From: Rhizophagus clarus
Lineage: Eukaryota > Glomeromycota > Glomeromycetes > Glomerales > Glomeraceae
Length of the DNA stretch: 64,000 bases
Reading direction: 5' to 3'
NCBI GenBank assembly: GCA_015698045.1
Contig: BLAL01000264.1
Location: forward strand, 43,278-107,277
In this document: positions 1 through 11,924 of the stretch, one piece after another
How the letters are laid out: the number at the start of each line of letters is the position of its first letter
Position numbering within the stretch: position 1 is the stretch's first letter
Notes under the pieces: generated by a model
What the model saw: the letters and a program-made list of their open reading frames with translations, nothing else
Told to the model about the DNA's origin: nothing
Databases searched by the model: none
Made by a program: the position numbers and the translations under genes

Positions 1-77
1 ATTCGATACCATAATGATATTGTTACGATATTATCACGATATCATAGTAAAAAGTTGCATCGTCGTCGTTAAGTTAG

Positions 78-860
78 TCGTAACTATATCTATTCGTTAT
101 TGATTAGTACGATATCTCTGCGATCACTATACAACATTTATTTAACATTGTAACTGTATCGTAGCAATATCATATTAATATCGAATTAATATTGCTAAAG
201 TATTATGATATTTATTTGATATCGTAACTATATCGTAGCAATATTATATTAACATCGAATTAATATTACCAAAGTATTATAACATTTATTTAACATTGTA
301 ACTATATCGTAGCAATATCATATTAATATCAAATTAATATTGCTAAAGTATTATGATATTTATTTGATATCGTAACTATATCGTAGCAATATTATATTAA
401 CATCGAATTAATATTGCTAAAGTATTATGATATTTATTTGATATTGTAACTATATCGTAGCAACATTATATTAACATCGAATTAATATTACCAAAGTATT
501 ATAACATTTATTCGATATCGTAACTATATTGTAAAGATAATATATTGACATCAAATTAACATTTCCAAAGTATTATAACATTTATTTGATATCGTAACTA
601 TATCATAAAGATAACATATTAACATCAAATTAACATTGCAAAGTATTATAACATTTATTAGATATTGTAACCATATTGTAGCGATATCATATTAACATCA
701 AATTAATATTACAAAAATGTTTTTACATTTATTTAACATCGTAACTATATCATAGAAATATCATATTAATATCAAATTAACATTGCTAAAGTATTATAAT
801 ATTTATTTGATATCATAACTACATCATAGTAATTTCATAAATTACATCACAAAAACGATT
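78..860. repeat. 74-bp tandem array, about 11 units
   Basis: The phrase gtaact(a/g)tatcgtag recurs near 81, 151, 225, 299, 373, 447, 521, 595, 668, 742 and 816, a steady 73-74 bp period after the first unit. Each unit carries ATC-rich words such as gatatcgtaac and catcgaattaatatt. The composition matches the ATC-rich arrays at 7950-8880, 9101-9960 and 35640-36252, all of which lie next to CTTTACAGAAAC ends. It is therefore probably a subterminal array of element 1. No coding is visible. Confidence 0.85.
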
Positions 861-1423
861 TTATATTAAATTTAAAAAAAATATAAAAAAAAACAATCAT
901 GATTAATATAATATACACTTTATAAAATATATTTAAAATTTAAATTTAATACATAACCTTGGGATAATGGTTAAAGCAGGTAATCTCCAGGATTTTGAGA
1001 AAAAATAAAAATGATAATATTTTTAACGTTAGCTCTTTAAATTTGGAAGTGTTAATTCTTAAAACCATAATATTATAAAAAAAAATGCTGGCTGCTACAA
1101 CTGACGCCACCCCGGACAAAGTAATTGGTGGCAGAAAATATCATAAAATATCCAGCCTTATTTCATAACATTTTCCTCCAGGCTAAGCAAATATTACAAA
1201 AGAAAGCTCAAATATATTCAGCAATTTGAACATAGCATTTGAGAATACATTCTAACTCTCTTAAGTAATATCACAGTCTAACAAAGAAAGACTCAAACTA
1301 TACCCTATTGTAAAGAAAGTACATAACCAATTCCTCCTACAGAACCAGTAGACTTTACGAATATGGTAGAGTCCAAAAAAATATGAAAAATATGTGTATA
1401 TGACATTTTCATACCTGCTTAAT
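861..1423. other. A+T-rich spacer, no gene seen
   Basis: No reading frame or RNA gene can be supported here. A slightly less A+T-rich patch near 1085-1200 has no coding signal that I can defend. Confidence 0.5.
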
Positions 1424-1812
1424 GGTTTCACTATTTATTTGAAAGTAGTTTTTTTGTCTTATGCGTTTTTTGGCGAACGGTCTTCGTGTTGGTGGCTATA
1501 TTGAATATAAACCAAAATGCCAAAGTATTGTTAATATTGTAAAAGATAAGTAAAGTAAAAGAGAGAAGAAGAAAATACCATAAAGTGTTAAAATATAAGA
1601 CAAGTACAATATTCGGCTTCACCATTTATTTAAAAGTAGTTTTTTTGTCTTATACGTTTTTTTGGCAAACGGTCTTTGTGTTGGTGGCTATATCATATAT
1701 ATAAATTAAAATGCCAAAGTATTGTTAATATTGTAAAAGATAAGTAAAGTAACTTGGATAAAAGAGAAAAGAAGAAAATACCGTAAAGTGTTAAGACAAG
1801 TATAATATTTAA
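1424..1812. repeat. Direct duplication, two units of about 190 bp
   Basis: A segment starting near 1424 (ttatttgaaagtagtttttt, then gcgaacggtcttcgtgttgg) is repeated from about 1616 with scattered differences, mostly transitions. On the minus strand each unit is pyrimidine-rich. The duplication sits just downstream, in that orientation, of a CCAAT-containing segment at 1880-1935, so it may be a duplicated leader. A small minus-strand frame across it is not convincing as a gene. Confidence 0.75.
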
Positions 1813-2002
1813 GAAGAGAGAAGTTTATTTTTGAAAATAAACAAAACATTACGAATTTTAGCTATTTTAGATCTCACATGCATGTAAACAAATCAATTTT
1901 GATTGGTTAATTTTAATATATTACATCATGCATAATGATTAATGTGATTTTATTGGTTAATTTTAAAACTGACATAAATTATATATTTATATAATCAAAC
2001 AA
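1813..2002 (-). promoter_or_regulatory. CCAATCAAAATT promoter-like segment
   Basis: On the minus strand this reads TTAACCAATCAAAATTGAT and is followed by pyrimidine-rich DNA. Very similar CCAATCAAAATT cores occur at 30048-30062 (plus) and near 49362 (minus), each also followed by a T/C-rich leader. A shared transposon promoter or leader is inferred from this recurrence. The CCAAT box alone would be weak evidence. Confidence 0.35.
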
Positions 2003-3680
2003 TTATACGGCTGTAAAATAAAAATTATTTTTTATCCAAATTCTATTTGTGGTATCATGATTAGGTAGTTGGCACCTTTCTGAATTACAATTATGAATAA
2101 AATGTACTTTTTGAAAATTATCTATTACAGTAATTGGAAAAATGCGTCTCCATTTATTTCCTGTTGCTTGAAGGCGGTAAAGTGGACATTTTAATACCGA
2201 ATGTTCAGCTCCAGTATCCTCAAACCAATCTACAACAATAAAGGCATAATATTTGTCATTATTACTTTTATGTCGAAAGATACCCTTGATAACTGCATAA
2301 GATTCTTCGTAATCTTCTTCATAAATTGTGATAAAATCACCAAGGTGTAAGTAGACTTTTGAAAGGATACCACTTTCTTCTTCAAATGTATATGATGCCA
2401 ATTTGTACCAACTAGTTGAAACATTCATAAGTGCTGCCTCAAATTTCATATCCACATAAGATAAAAACAACTCAGTTTTAAAATTATGCAAAGTTAAGAG
2501 AAGTGAATCACGTTCCTGCTTTGACATTCTTTTTTTTAAGGAAATATTGGAAATAAAATTTACCGGTGAAACAACTAAAATAAAGATCAGATACATGTGA
2601 AAAAATAAATATAAAGTATATATTATATTATATTATACTATTACTACTATCTTACCTTTTGTGTCATCATTATCTTGAGCTTGTTCTTCAATTGAATATT
2701 TATCCTCTGTAACATACCAGTTCAGAAATAATTGGCCAAAATTTGAATTTGTAAATCCAGTACAAGATCTATTAAATCTTGGATCTATACCACCATCTGC
2801 TAAATGTCGAATTGCAAATAGAGTATTGTAACGTTTTAATAAATCCAAATCTATGTTTTTGCAATTAGTCTTTGGTACTATTCCTTTAAATATACGATGA
2901 ACCATTTCTTTTATACCCACTTGGGTATTAGTAAGTGTCCCAAAGGTTTTAGCATGCATCAAAAGATGCATATTAACGTGTATATTCGGTAAATTAACAA
3001 AACTAACAAAAACCTATAAAAAAATAAAATAATATTAATTATTTAAAAATTATTTCCATATTCTGAATTTCAAGTTCATAATTATACCTTTGGAAGGATT
3101 GAAAACTCTTCTTCAAGACATTGCTGTAATTCCTCATAGCTATCTGACGTAAATTCCCTATTAAATACTATTCTCATAGTTTTTGCAACATGTACCCAAC
3201 AAGCTATAATATTTTTTGGTACTAAGCTAATTCGAGATGCATTATAGAAACATTATGCTTCTGAAGCCAACAAAATAGTGCCGTAGCCGTATAATTATTA
3301 AAGTACGGTGCAAATTCACCATCACAGGATGGTATCTCGTCTTTATCCAAAGCTTCAATAATTTGATGTATTTCTTTCTCTTCGCCATTACGTTCCTCTT
3401 CATCATTATTACGTTCCTCTTCCACTTCATTATCATCATTGTTACCTTCCCCTTCCTCCTCTTCATCATTGATTTCATTATCATCTACTTCCTCCTCTTC
3501 GCTATTGTAATCGTTGTCACTTTCTTCTTTCTCTTCAGTATCTGATGAATTTATATCATCTTGCGAAAATATCATCTCATCATTGTAGTGTTGAGGATTA
3601 ATTGAATCATATGCATTATCATCATCATTATTGTCTTGAAAACTTAAATTACCATCTTCATAATCATATTGAAAGTCCAT
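2003..3680 (-). pseudogene. CACTA/Tnp2-like transposase, core deleted
   Basis: The 5' exon (3680-3222) encodes an Asp/Glu-rich N-terminus and the block GEFAPYFNNYTATALFCWLQ. It then jumps out of frame into the C-terminal block RISLVPKNIIACWVHVAK. In the intact relative at 13891-15870 these two blocks are separated by about 1.7 kb holding the DDE core, so this copy lost its catalytic domain by one internal deletion with a junction near 3230. Downstream exons survive: a segment with RRYNTLFAIRHL-type motifs (LKRYNTLFAIRHLADGGIDP) near 2971-2640, and a C-terminal domain near 2560-2003 with WFEDTG and HFIHNCN. It cannot make an active transposase. It might still be moved in trans by a complete relative. 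Confidence 0.75.
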
Positions 3681-5152
3681 GTCTTCGTTATCATTATCAG
3701 GTGAACGTACGGGTGAACGTATTGCTACTCTCTCGTCAGATTCTGTTGTCTCATTAGGGTTGCTGTAGGAAAACCGATTTCGAATTCGAATTGGTTTTAT
3801 TGGTTCGATATGATTAAATCATCTTCTCATCTTTATAAAAAATTTAAGATATCTTAATTTAGAATTTTATGATTCAATTAAAGCTTTAAATTATAAATAC
3901 CTTTATATTATCAGCGTGTCGACAAAAAAAAACCCCCCAAAAAAAAAGCAAAATAGTTGATCAATTCAGTTAAAATCAATGCCGATTTTGTTACATATCT
4001 GTACCAGGTTATTAGCCAATTATTTACGGTATTCTCAAAACGGAGTAAATTAAGTTCAAATTAAGTTCTAATTATCGGTATATATTGATGTTCCGATGCC
4101 GATATTGATGTACAATTTTTTTAACTATAATGTAGTATACAAACCGGCAAAGAATTTTTATGTGGTAAGGTAGCGGTGAGAAGAATTTCTTTTTAAAAAA
4201 AAAATTTTATGTGATCATATTCTTTTTTTTTAACAATTCATTTAAGACCACCGATTGTCTTCTTATCTGTATTCACAATTTCACACTTGGGATTATGTAA
4301 GGAAATTAAGAATTACTTTTATCGATTTGTATACAGTTAGTGAGTTGATTTATAATAAAAAAAAATATATTTTTTTTATTGATATAAAATATTTTCTATT
4401 GCTGATATACTTGTGGCCAACCTTATTAAAAATAATATTTCTTTTTTATAAATTGTACCTAAAATCTGAATTTATTGACTTAAATAATTTTTCTAAATCT
4501 GAAGAACGTAACGAGTATTCAAATCACATGATATATTCGAATCACGTCCAATAATATTTGAATATCTAACAAATATTCAATCTTACTTTGTTAAACTTGA
4601 TGATAACTAAATTACCACAATAAAAAATTATTTTTTTATTTGCTATGCAAAATTAGCGTACCTATTCTTTGAATCGTCCTCCTTATTGCTCATTGTTATA
4701 GAACTTCGAATAGCAATCGTCAATTAGCAAAGATAACTATAATGAAACAAACACTTAACCCTGTTTTTTGTAATAATGTAATAAAATATCTATACGCAAA
4801 TGATATGCAGGATCTATGATTACATTAAGATCATAAAAATTTGGGTAAAATTTTTATGAATTATTATAAGGTCCAAGAAAATTATATTTTTAAGACATGC
4901 TTTGAATAAATTAATAAATGGTGTAATCAAAAAAATATGCGTAATATATGTAGGATCTAAAGATGATTACATTAAGATCTATGCAGAATCGTAATATGGA
5001 GTTCAAGAAATAATAATAAAATTTATTATAAATATGGAGCCTGTTCGCCATTTCACTCATTTTAAAATACTTTCTTTCTCTAATTAAATCAATTACTCTC
5101 AATTACTCGATTTTATAATATTTTTTTTTTTATTTCATAATAATATTAAAAA
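3681..5152. other. Spacer between divergent genes of element 1
   Basis: This A+T-rich segment separates the 5' end of the minus-strand transposase remnant from the plus-strand Myb/SANT gene and so should hold both promoters. Small frames at 4255-4554 and 4911-5102 look like chance openings, with no recognisable motif. Confidence 0.45.
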
Positions 5153-5771
5153 ATGGCACAATTAAATACCGGGGCTTTACAGTGGCCAAATGACGCTACT
5201 CTCTCGTTAATTCAGTATCATCGATTGTATCAACGATTTTTTTGTACTACTGCCATTCACGATCAAAAGGTGATTTGGAACCATATATCGCAAAACATAA
5301 ATAATGATCACCAAAACTTCGTGCCGACAAAAAGACAGTGCAGGAATAAATGGAATGCACTAAAAAGTGGTTATGAAAATTTGAAAAGGTTATTGAGTGG
5401 AAATCCAGAAGGATTTCCTACCCACACACCAACTCTTCATGATGAATGTTTTCATGATGAGTTGTCAGATAAATTCTGGCTTGCTGAAAGTAACAATTTA
5501 TTATTTAATTGATTTTTTTTATTTAATTTATCACATTTATAATTAACTAATTGTTTTATTTTAAGCACCGGTCCGCGCAGCGAGAAGAAATAGGGTAGAT
5601 CGTAGGAGATATGAGTATCGAGAGCGCAGGCGCTCTCGATCTCATCACCGTCATGAGCGCGGGCGTTCTCGATCTCATCACCGTCACGAGCGCAGGCGCT
5701 CTCGATCTCATCACCGCCACGAGCGCAGGCGCTCTTATTCTCCTTACCCCTGTCATCGACACCGTTATTAA
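5153..5771 (+). CDS. Myb/SANT-like DNA-binding protein with Arg/Ser/His-rich tail
   Basis: Two exons, 5153-5489 and 5566-5771, encode 180 residues. The 76-nt intron has GTAACA at its start, a TAACTAAT branch site and TTTTAAG at its end. Residues about 10-95 look like a Myb/SANT (trihelix/MADF-like) domain: W near the start, LIQYHRLYQRFF, then W..I...I and QCRNKWNALKSGYENLKR. Exon 2 is strikingly Arg-rich, with three 33-bp repeats encoding RRRSRSHHRHE-like units. Domain and tail suggest a nuclear DNA-binding protein. It lies between a Tnp2-like transposase remnant and a coiled-coil gene inside a large element, and an analogous gene sits at 55943-56566. An accessory role in binding transposon ends is inference. 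Confidence 0.75.
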
Positions 5772-6306
5772 AACAATTTTTTTTTATCATTTTACCCTTT
5801 ACTATTTTCTATTTTTTTTTTTTATTTTTATATTATAAATTTTTATTTTATTTTCATTTTTATATTTTATTATATATATATATTTTTGATAATAAAATTC
5901 TAATTACAATGTCAAATTTAACATATATTATTCGTGTTTGTAATACAATAAATTGTATTACAATAAATTACAATGGTCAAATTTAAACAATATTATTCGT
6001 GTTTGTAATGTTTGTAATACAATAAATCAGCGTTAAAATATTACTTCTCACTTCTTTTTTATAAAAATGGGAATTTAAAACGAAATATTCCATTAATTTT
6101 TCTCACTCCCTTTTCCATCATAATTCTTTCGATATTTTCAACTGATTTTGCATTCCTCACGATGTCGAGATCATGTATATTTTCCAATTGTGTACTGTTA
6201 TCATAATTTACAATAACCAAGATTTCATATTTATATCGTAAGGATGCAGTACGTTTTTTTTTTCTTTTCTATATCCATATTTTTTTGTTTATATTTTTCT
6301 GATACT
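5772..6306. other. A+T-rich spacer
   Basis: This segment lies between two plus-strand genes. It contains a short direct repeat around 5920-6020 (aatttaacatatattattcg and a variant). No gene is seen. Confidence 0.4.
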
Positions 6307-7945
6307 ATGTCTAAACGTAAATCATCCAAAAGTAAAGAAATAGAAGTTAGAACAGGTATATATATTACTTTTTTTAATAAGATTTGCTTATATGTAAGGA
6401 TAATAAATAGTAAAATACCAAAAATATATATGAAAGGACCGAAAAAAAGTCAAAAGAACTCAGGACAAATTGGTATCGCGAAAAAGAGAAGAGATATAGA
6501 CATTGAAGAGGCGAATGAATTAATGTCAGGTAATATTAATATGTGTAGACTTTAATTCATTGATATTAATCTAATTAAAACAATTGCAATGATATATTAC
6601 ATATAGGTGTGCGTGTCAATAAACCAAACGTAATAGTTGAAGAGGGAGTAAGGGACAAAAGTGATGAGGATTACGATAATGATGATGATGATGATGATGA
6701 AGGAGATGATAATGGCGAAGAAGCAGATGAAATTCCAGAACAATTTCGAAAGCATTCAAAATTGGAAATAGTTAACTGGCTTGTCAAACACCCTGAAATC
6801 TTACTCGCAAATGAAATAAACGAATCATCAGATGTTGTTGAATCAAAAAATAATGAAGTTAGTATTGAATCAATATGGTAATATTTATTATGTTTAAATC
6901 ATTAAATAATGCGTCTTCTAATGTTTTAGGATAAAATCCGACTCTGGGATGAGTCAGTAAAATGTCTATTCCTGTGCGTGAGAATCCAGACAATAAGGTT
7001 CTTGATGACCTGATCGTAAAGATTTTCTGAATCAAGATATATACTAGCGAGGCAAAAAGCTATCTTGAACGTACTCGTAAGTTCCTTACAGATTTCAGGA
7101 ATAAATTCAATCAAAATATTTTAAGCTTTGTAGAAGAATATAAAGAAATAAGAAACAGCAGGTATATGTTTAATTGTTTTGTTGGCAATAAATAGTGCTG
7201 TAATTGTATTATTATTAATTAATGAATAAAATAGAGGTACCACTGGAAATATATCTCAGAAAGAGATTAAAGAATATGTTGACGAAAGTGTTGCACAAAA
7301 AATTTTAAGCAGACAACTTGTTGCCGTAAACATTTCAGAATTAATTAACAATGGAGGTTTGGTTACATTAGTTGATTTCGTTAGAGAAGCTGTCAGAATC
7401 TCGTGGAATGGTAAAAATTTAGCTGCTATTAAGGCGTTAGATAGAATGACAAAGGAATTATCTATACCATCAAGAAGCGGTAGTAACATCGTTAATTCTT
7501 TATCGGTAAGTTATTTTATTTATAATGTCCTTTAATCATACATAGTATTAATAATGTTAAATTATACATAGTTATAAAATCTTTAGTAAAAGCTCATGCC
7601 TAATTTTTTTATAAAATTATGTATTTTATAACGATAATAAATTTAGTAAGTTTTTACGAGTGAATTGACCATTATTCTAAACATCACACCTTAATGTTTT
7701 TAATTAAAAAAAAAAATTTGGGAGACGTTTAGATTACTCTTTGTATAAATAAATTTATAAATAATTTTGTTAATAAATTATAATTCAGTTCTCTCAACTA
7801 TTCTATTGACTTCCATTCTTATCACTTTTCCACATTTCATACAAATAATTTGACAGTCTGCTTTTTAATTACTTTTTTTGATTTTTTACAGCAACAACTC
7901 ATCAATAATTTGGAACAGGTAGCATTAGTCGTATCGAAGATCTAA
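6307..7945 (+). pseudogene. Unrecognised coiled-coil/acidic family, broken copy
   Basis: Exons can be placed by comparison with the paralogue at 20067-21390: 6307-6355, 6437-6529, 6607-6857, 6930 to about 7161, about 7234-7506, then a last exon from about 7892 ending at 7945. The parts are a basic start (MSKRKSSKSKEIEVRTG), an Asp/Glu-rich run, EIPEQFRKHSKLEIVNWLVK (paralogue DIPPQFEEMTNQLQICNWLI), DKIRLWDESVKCLF (paralogue DNYRLFDKELKCLF), a helical stretch, and a C-terminal IPSRSGSNIVNSLS (paralogue IPSRSGLDIANNLM). Reading shifts frame just after KCLF and meets a TGA in KIF-stop-IK near 7027, so it appears inactive. I do not recognise the family. Its place in two large transposons suggests an accessory transposon protein. 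Confidence 0.65.
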
Positions 7946-8880
7946 ATTTTCAATACGATATTTGAAATATCAATTAAAAAAAAAATTTTATTTCTTTTTT
8001 TGTACGAATTTTACAATAATAACTATTATGATACCACTACTAGCTAAAAGCAAATGTGTATAATTAAATTATACTTTTTTTAATTAGATTACAAATTATT
8101 AAAATATTTCAATTTAATATTGAACTAAACGATCTGAAAATATACTATTTATTGTTTAACTATATCAAAATGATGTTGATACGTTCGTTATATTGCCAAT
8201 ATTGATATGATGTTAATTTGATATTTATAAAATGATGTTTTTACGATGTCGTATTCATACTTAATGCATATCGATATGATATCATATCGATATCATGTTT
8301 GTTTCATATTTTTTAAAAATTTTATTATTGTTTAATTATATCAAAATGATATCAATTCGTTATATTACCAATATCGAATTGATGTTGATTTGATATTTAT
8401 AAGATAATGTTTTATAATATCGTATTGATACCGAATACTTATCAATACGATATTATATTGATATCGTTTTTGTATCACATTTTTTAAAAATTTTATTATT
8501 GTTTAACTATATCAAAATGATGTCGATTCGTTATATTGCCAATAGTGAATTGATGTCGATTTGATATTTATAAGATGATGTTTTTACGATGTCATAATAA
8601 TACTGAATACATATCGATACGATATTATATTGATATCGTGTTTGTTTCACATTTTTTTAAAAAATTATCATTGTTATAACAATATGAATATGATATCGAT
8701 TAGATATTTCTTTAAGTAAATATCTTTACGATATCATTTTGATATATCCAATCAATAATGTATCGATATCATTTTGATATCATAATGATATCATTTGCAA
8801 ATCGATATTGTTACGATGTATATTTAATATCATTACAATATCAATTCGTCATTGTTTAGAATTTTTAAGTTTCTGTAAAG
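7946..8880. repeat. ATC-rich subterminal array, right end of element 1
   Basis: Three units of about 173 bp begin attgttta(a/t)ctatatcaaaatg near 8151, 8327 and 8498. They are followed by degenerate gatatcattttgatat words running to TTTAAGTTTCTGTAAAG at 8880. The terminal words match the right end of the 27-kb element at 36200-36252, so this is a transposon subterminal region, not a free satellite. Confidence 0.8.
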
Positions 8881-9100
8881 TACTGATGAAAATGATGACG
8901 ATATCAAAAATTTTGATAATTTTGAAGAAATTCATGAAGAGAATATCTAAGGCAGAGGTAGTAATAGAGGTAGAGGAAGAGGAAGAGATAAAGGTAGAGG
9001 TAGAGGTGGAGGTAGAAATAATAATAGTGAAAGAGATAATAATAATGGTGAACAAATTGCACAACTTCCACCTCCACTTTTTTTTAATGCTTTTCAACAT
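8881..9100 (+). pseudogene. piggyBac transposase, N-terminal fragment
   Basis: One frame reads TDENDDDIKNFDNFEEIHEE, then a TAA, then an RG-rich run (GRGSNRGRGRGRDKGRGRGG), then LPPPLFFNAFQH. The frame continues exactly as VRPLYEFKINLSKDF at 36255 once the 27-kb insertion and one AT are ignored. The fragment is thus the displaced 5' part of the piggyBac gene at 36253-37960. Its left side is cut by element 1 at 8880. An acidic plus Arg/Gly-rich N-terminus is plausible for piggyBac-type proteins, which often have low-complexity N-termini. Confidence 0.7.
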
Positions 9101-9960
9101 CTTTACAGAAACTTGGGGTTCTAAGATGACGTCGATTCGATATCGATTCGAGATATTCACGATATCGTAATTGAAAATTGAATCGACATAGTTAAGTTTG
9201 AACTTAAATATGCTGATTCGATGTTGATTCGATGTTGATTTGTGACGGTATCGAATCAACATCAAATCAACACACGATTCAATATATTAATGGCATCATA
9301 GTAATATCATTAAAAGTTTAAAAAATATTAGTTTGATCTCAAAACTATATTGTACTAACATCACATCGACATCAAATTAACACCTCAAGAATAGTGTTCA
9401 AATATTAAGGCATTTGCTCGACATCAAAACTATATTGTTCAAACGTTATGATAACATCGCAGAAATTTTATTTAAATTTTAAAATACCTGCCCAACATCG
9501 TAACGACATCATACCAACATCAAATTAACATCTCAAAAATATTGTTCAAATATTATGACATTTGCTTGATATCAAAACTATATTGTTCAAACATTGAGAC
9601 AACATCACAGAAATGTTATTTAAATTTTAAAATAGATACCCAACGTCGTAACTACATCATACCAACATCAAATCAACACCTCAAGATATCTGCTCGACAT
9701 CAAAACTATATTGTGCAAACATTGAGACAACATCGCAGAAACATTATTTCATCTACCCAATGTCAAAACTATATTGTACCAATATCGAATTAATATCTCA
9801 AGAATATAGTTTTTAAGTATTAAACGTCTGCCCGATATCAAAATTATATTGTGCAAACATATTATTTTCAAATTAAAATATCTATCAAATGTCAAAACTA
9901 TATTGTACCAATATCTTGTTTTCAATATAAAAATTGTATTGTGTTAACAAATCGATAGTA
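9101..9960. repeat. ATC-rich subterminal array, left end of element 2
   Basis: After the terminal CTTTACAGAAACTTGGGG the DNA is built of degenerate units containing catcaaaactatattgt (near 9341, 9426, 9574, 9702, 9765) and catcaaattaacacctcaag (near 9371, 9515, 9665). Spacing varies from about 63 to 150 bp. It mirrors the array at the opposite end (35640-36252). Confidence 0.75.
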
Positions 9961-11924
9961 ATACGGTTTAATTAATACATTTTGCTATAGAATAAATATT
10001 ATTATGAAGAATAAATATTATAAAGAATAAAATATTATGAAAAATAAAATATTAAGAAGTACAAAGTATTATGAAGAATAAAATATATGGTAGATGCTAA
10101 TAAATCGAAAGGACAACTTTAGGAACCATCGATAGTAAACTTCTATAATGTATCTGATATTGCAGTAGTATACTGCAAAGAAATCAAGAAAGCCTACCAA
10201 ACGAAATATTTGGAAAATGATGTTAATTATCGTCGCAATGTTTTAGCTTGCTAATTAATGATCCTGGAATTTTACCTATCACATCGGCTATATCACATCA
10301 GCATTAGAAACAATCATTCATCATCATTTTTTGACTCCAATGACCGTTTCTCGTCTAATCAACTTCTTACTCACATGAAACTAAACATAATATTATTTTT
10401 GCCATTGACATCATAGAAATACCATATACAAAGCAATGTAACAATTAATCATAATACATTAGCGTTTGACATACCTCATTGCCTATCTGGACCAAATATT
10501 TTTCTTATTTTACGTGGCATTATCACAATTTCTTTTTCGCCTTTTTCACAAAGAATTGGTCAGAAATTACGTACTAATCACATGTTTTAAAACACTCATC
10601 AATGACCATATGCACAAACTTGATTTGACCGTCGAGACCTTGCCATGACTGATAATCATATTATATAAAGATCCTTGGTCACTTTAATCTATACTTTCAT
10701 GTAGAAGGATTTTAGTCAGGCTAGAGTCCGTGCGGTATCCAAGTTTTCACCGTAGTTATATTTTTTTTAACATTTTTCTGTGTAATAGATAAAGAATTGT
10801 TTAATAAAATTAAGTTATGCTTCAAGTCTAGTCAGTGTCTTGGTATAACAAAGTCATGATTAATAATAACAACAGAAAACCTAATTTAATTCACAATAAA
10901 CATCAGAAGCTACACCCTGTAACAATCTCTGACAAGTTTGCAAAAACAAAACGCAAAAAATATGATTACTGTAACCCAAATAAATTAAGACTTATCTGAA
11001 TATAACAAACCTTTAGTTGTGTTATTGCCAAAATTTGTAATAAGCAAAATATATAAAAAAAAAAAATTCGAATTTAACATAAACAATCACTTACGTTCTT
11101 CATTGATGAAATGGAGATAGTTTTCTTTTTTGGTTGTAGCCATGCACTTCTAAATAATCTAGAAACAAAGTTCTTTTGAGCCCTTTCTGCACGTACCACT
11201 TGACGTGTCTTAGGACGTGTCAGAGCTTATGTAATTTGTTTCTTAATTGAATTGCCTCGAGATGGGTAATAAATTCAGACAGAAATGTAAAGACTAGAGA
11301 GAATAATGTAAAAACTATACAAATATGAAACAAGTTTCCTGAAGACAAAAAAGAAATAGTAAATCAAAGAAAACGCGTCTTTATGATTGTAAACTACGGA
11401 AGAGAAATTTTTATTTTTTGCGGAACTTGTTTATCTATTATATGCTACAATAACAGTCTTGATTGGACAATCAGGATGGTGACACATGATGGTTTAATTT
11501 CTTCATCATGGATTCGCAGTCATTTCGACAGATATTTAGATAAGCAGGTCTCGTCTTCTTGTTCTCCCAAATGTAGCAAATGTGGAAAGAGATGGGTTTT
11601 ATTTTACTTTAGGATTAGAAAGTTCAAATCATACGTTTTTATTAAAAAAAACTAATTGTAATTAAGTATCGTCTCAAATATCATTAAAACATCGCTTCGA
11701 TGTCATCACAATATCGATCAACCATATTTTTCTTTTTGTACTGCGAATATTGCAAAAATGAAAAAAAAAATTATAATTGTTATTTATACTAACTGAATCG
11801 TTAGCAATAATTATATTGATACTATCAGTAGATAAAAAAAAATAACATTTTGTTTAAAAATATAAAACATGATATTGAATAAATACTATCACGAACGAAA
11901 TTGTACAAAATAAATAAAAATTAA
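9961..11924. other. Spacer, possible small exon remnants
   Basis: The first part is aagaataaa-type low-complexity sequence. A 42-codon open stretch near 10130-10255 (VNFYNVSDIAVVYCKEIKKA) and a basic minus-strand stretch near 11230-11110 (KTRQVVRAERAQKNFVSRLF) could be decayed exons, but neither has a partner in the window. No complete gene is supported. Confidence 0.4.

Larger units (their letters stand above)
1..8880. mobile_element. Large CACTA-type element 1, left end outside window
   Basis: The right end is seen at 8880, where an ATC-rich array finishes in TTTCTGTAAAG. The inverse of this motif (CTTTACAGAAAC) begins the neighbouring 27-kb element at 9101, and the same end recurs at 36252. 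Inside lie a 74-bp array, a Tnp2-like transposase remnant (minus), a Myb/SANT gene (plus) and a coiled-coil family gene (plus). The right flank (8881-9100) is piggyBac coding sequence, so the element sits in that gene. The left terminus and target duplication are not in the window, so membership of the leftmost kilobases is inferred. Confidence 0.55.

Noticed and set aside
1-860. Centromeric or host satellite
   Set aside because: The same ATC-rich words occur beside CTTTACAGAAAC termini at three places, so a transposon subterminal origin fits better.
8808-9265. Two overlapping small proteins at 8808-9170 (plus) and 8849-9265 (minus)
   Set aside because: Both cross the transposon junctions at 8880 and 9101; the supported frame is the piggyBac N-terminal fragment between them.
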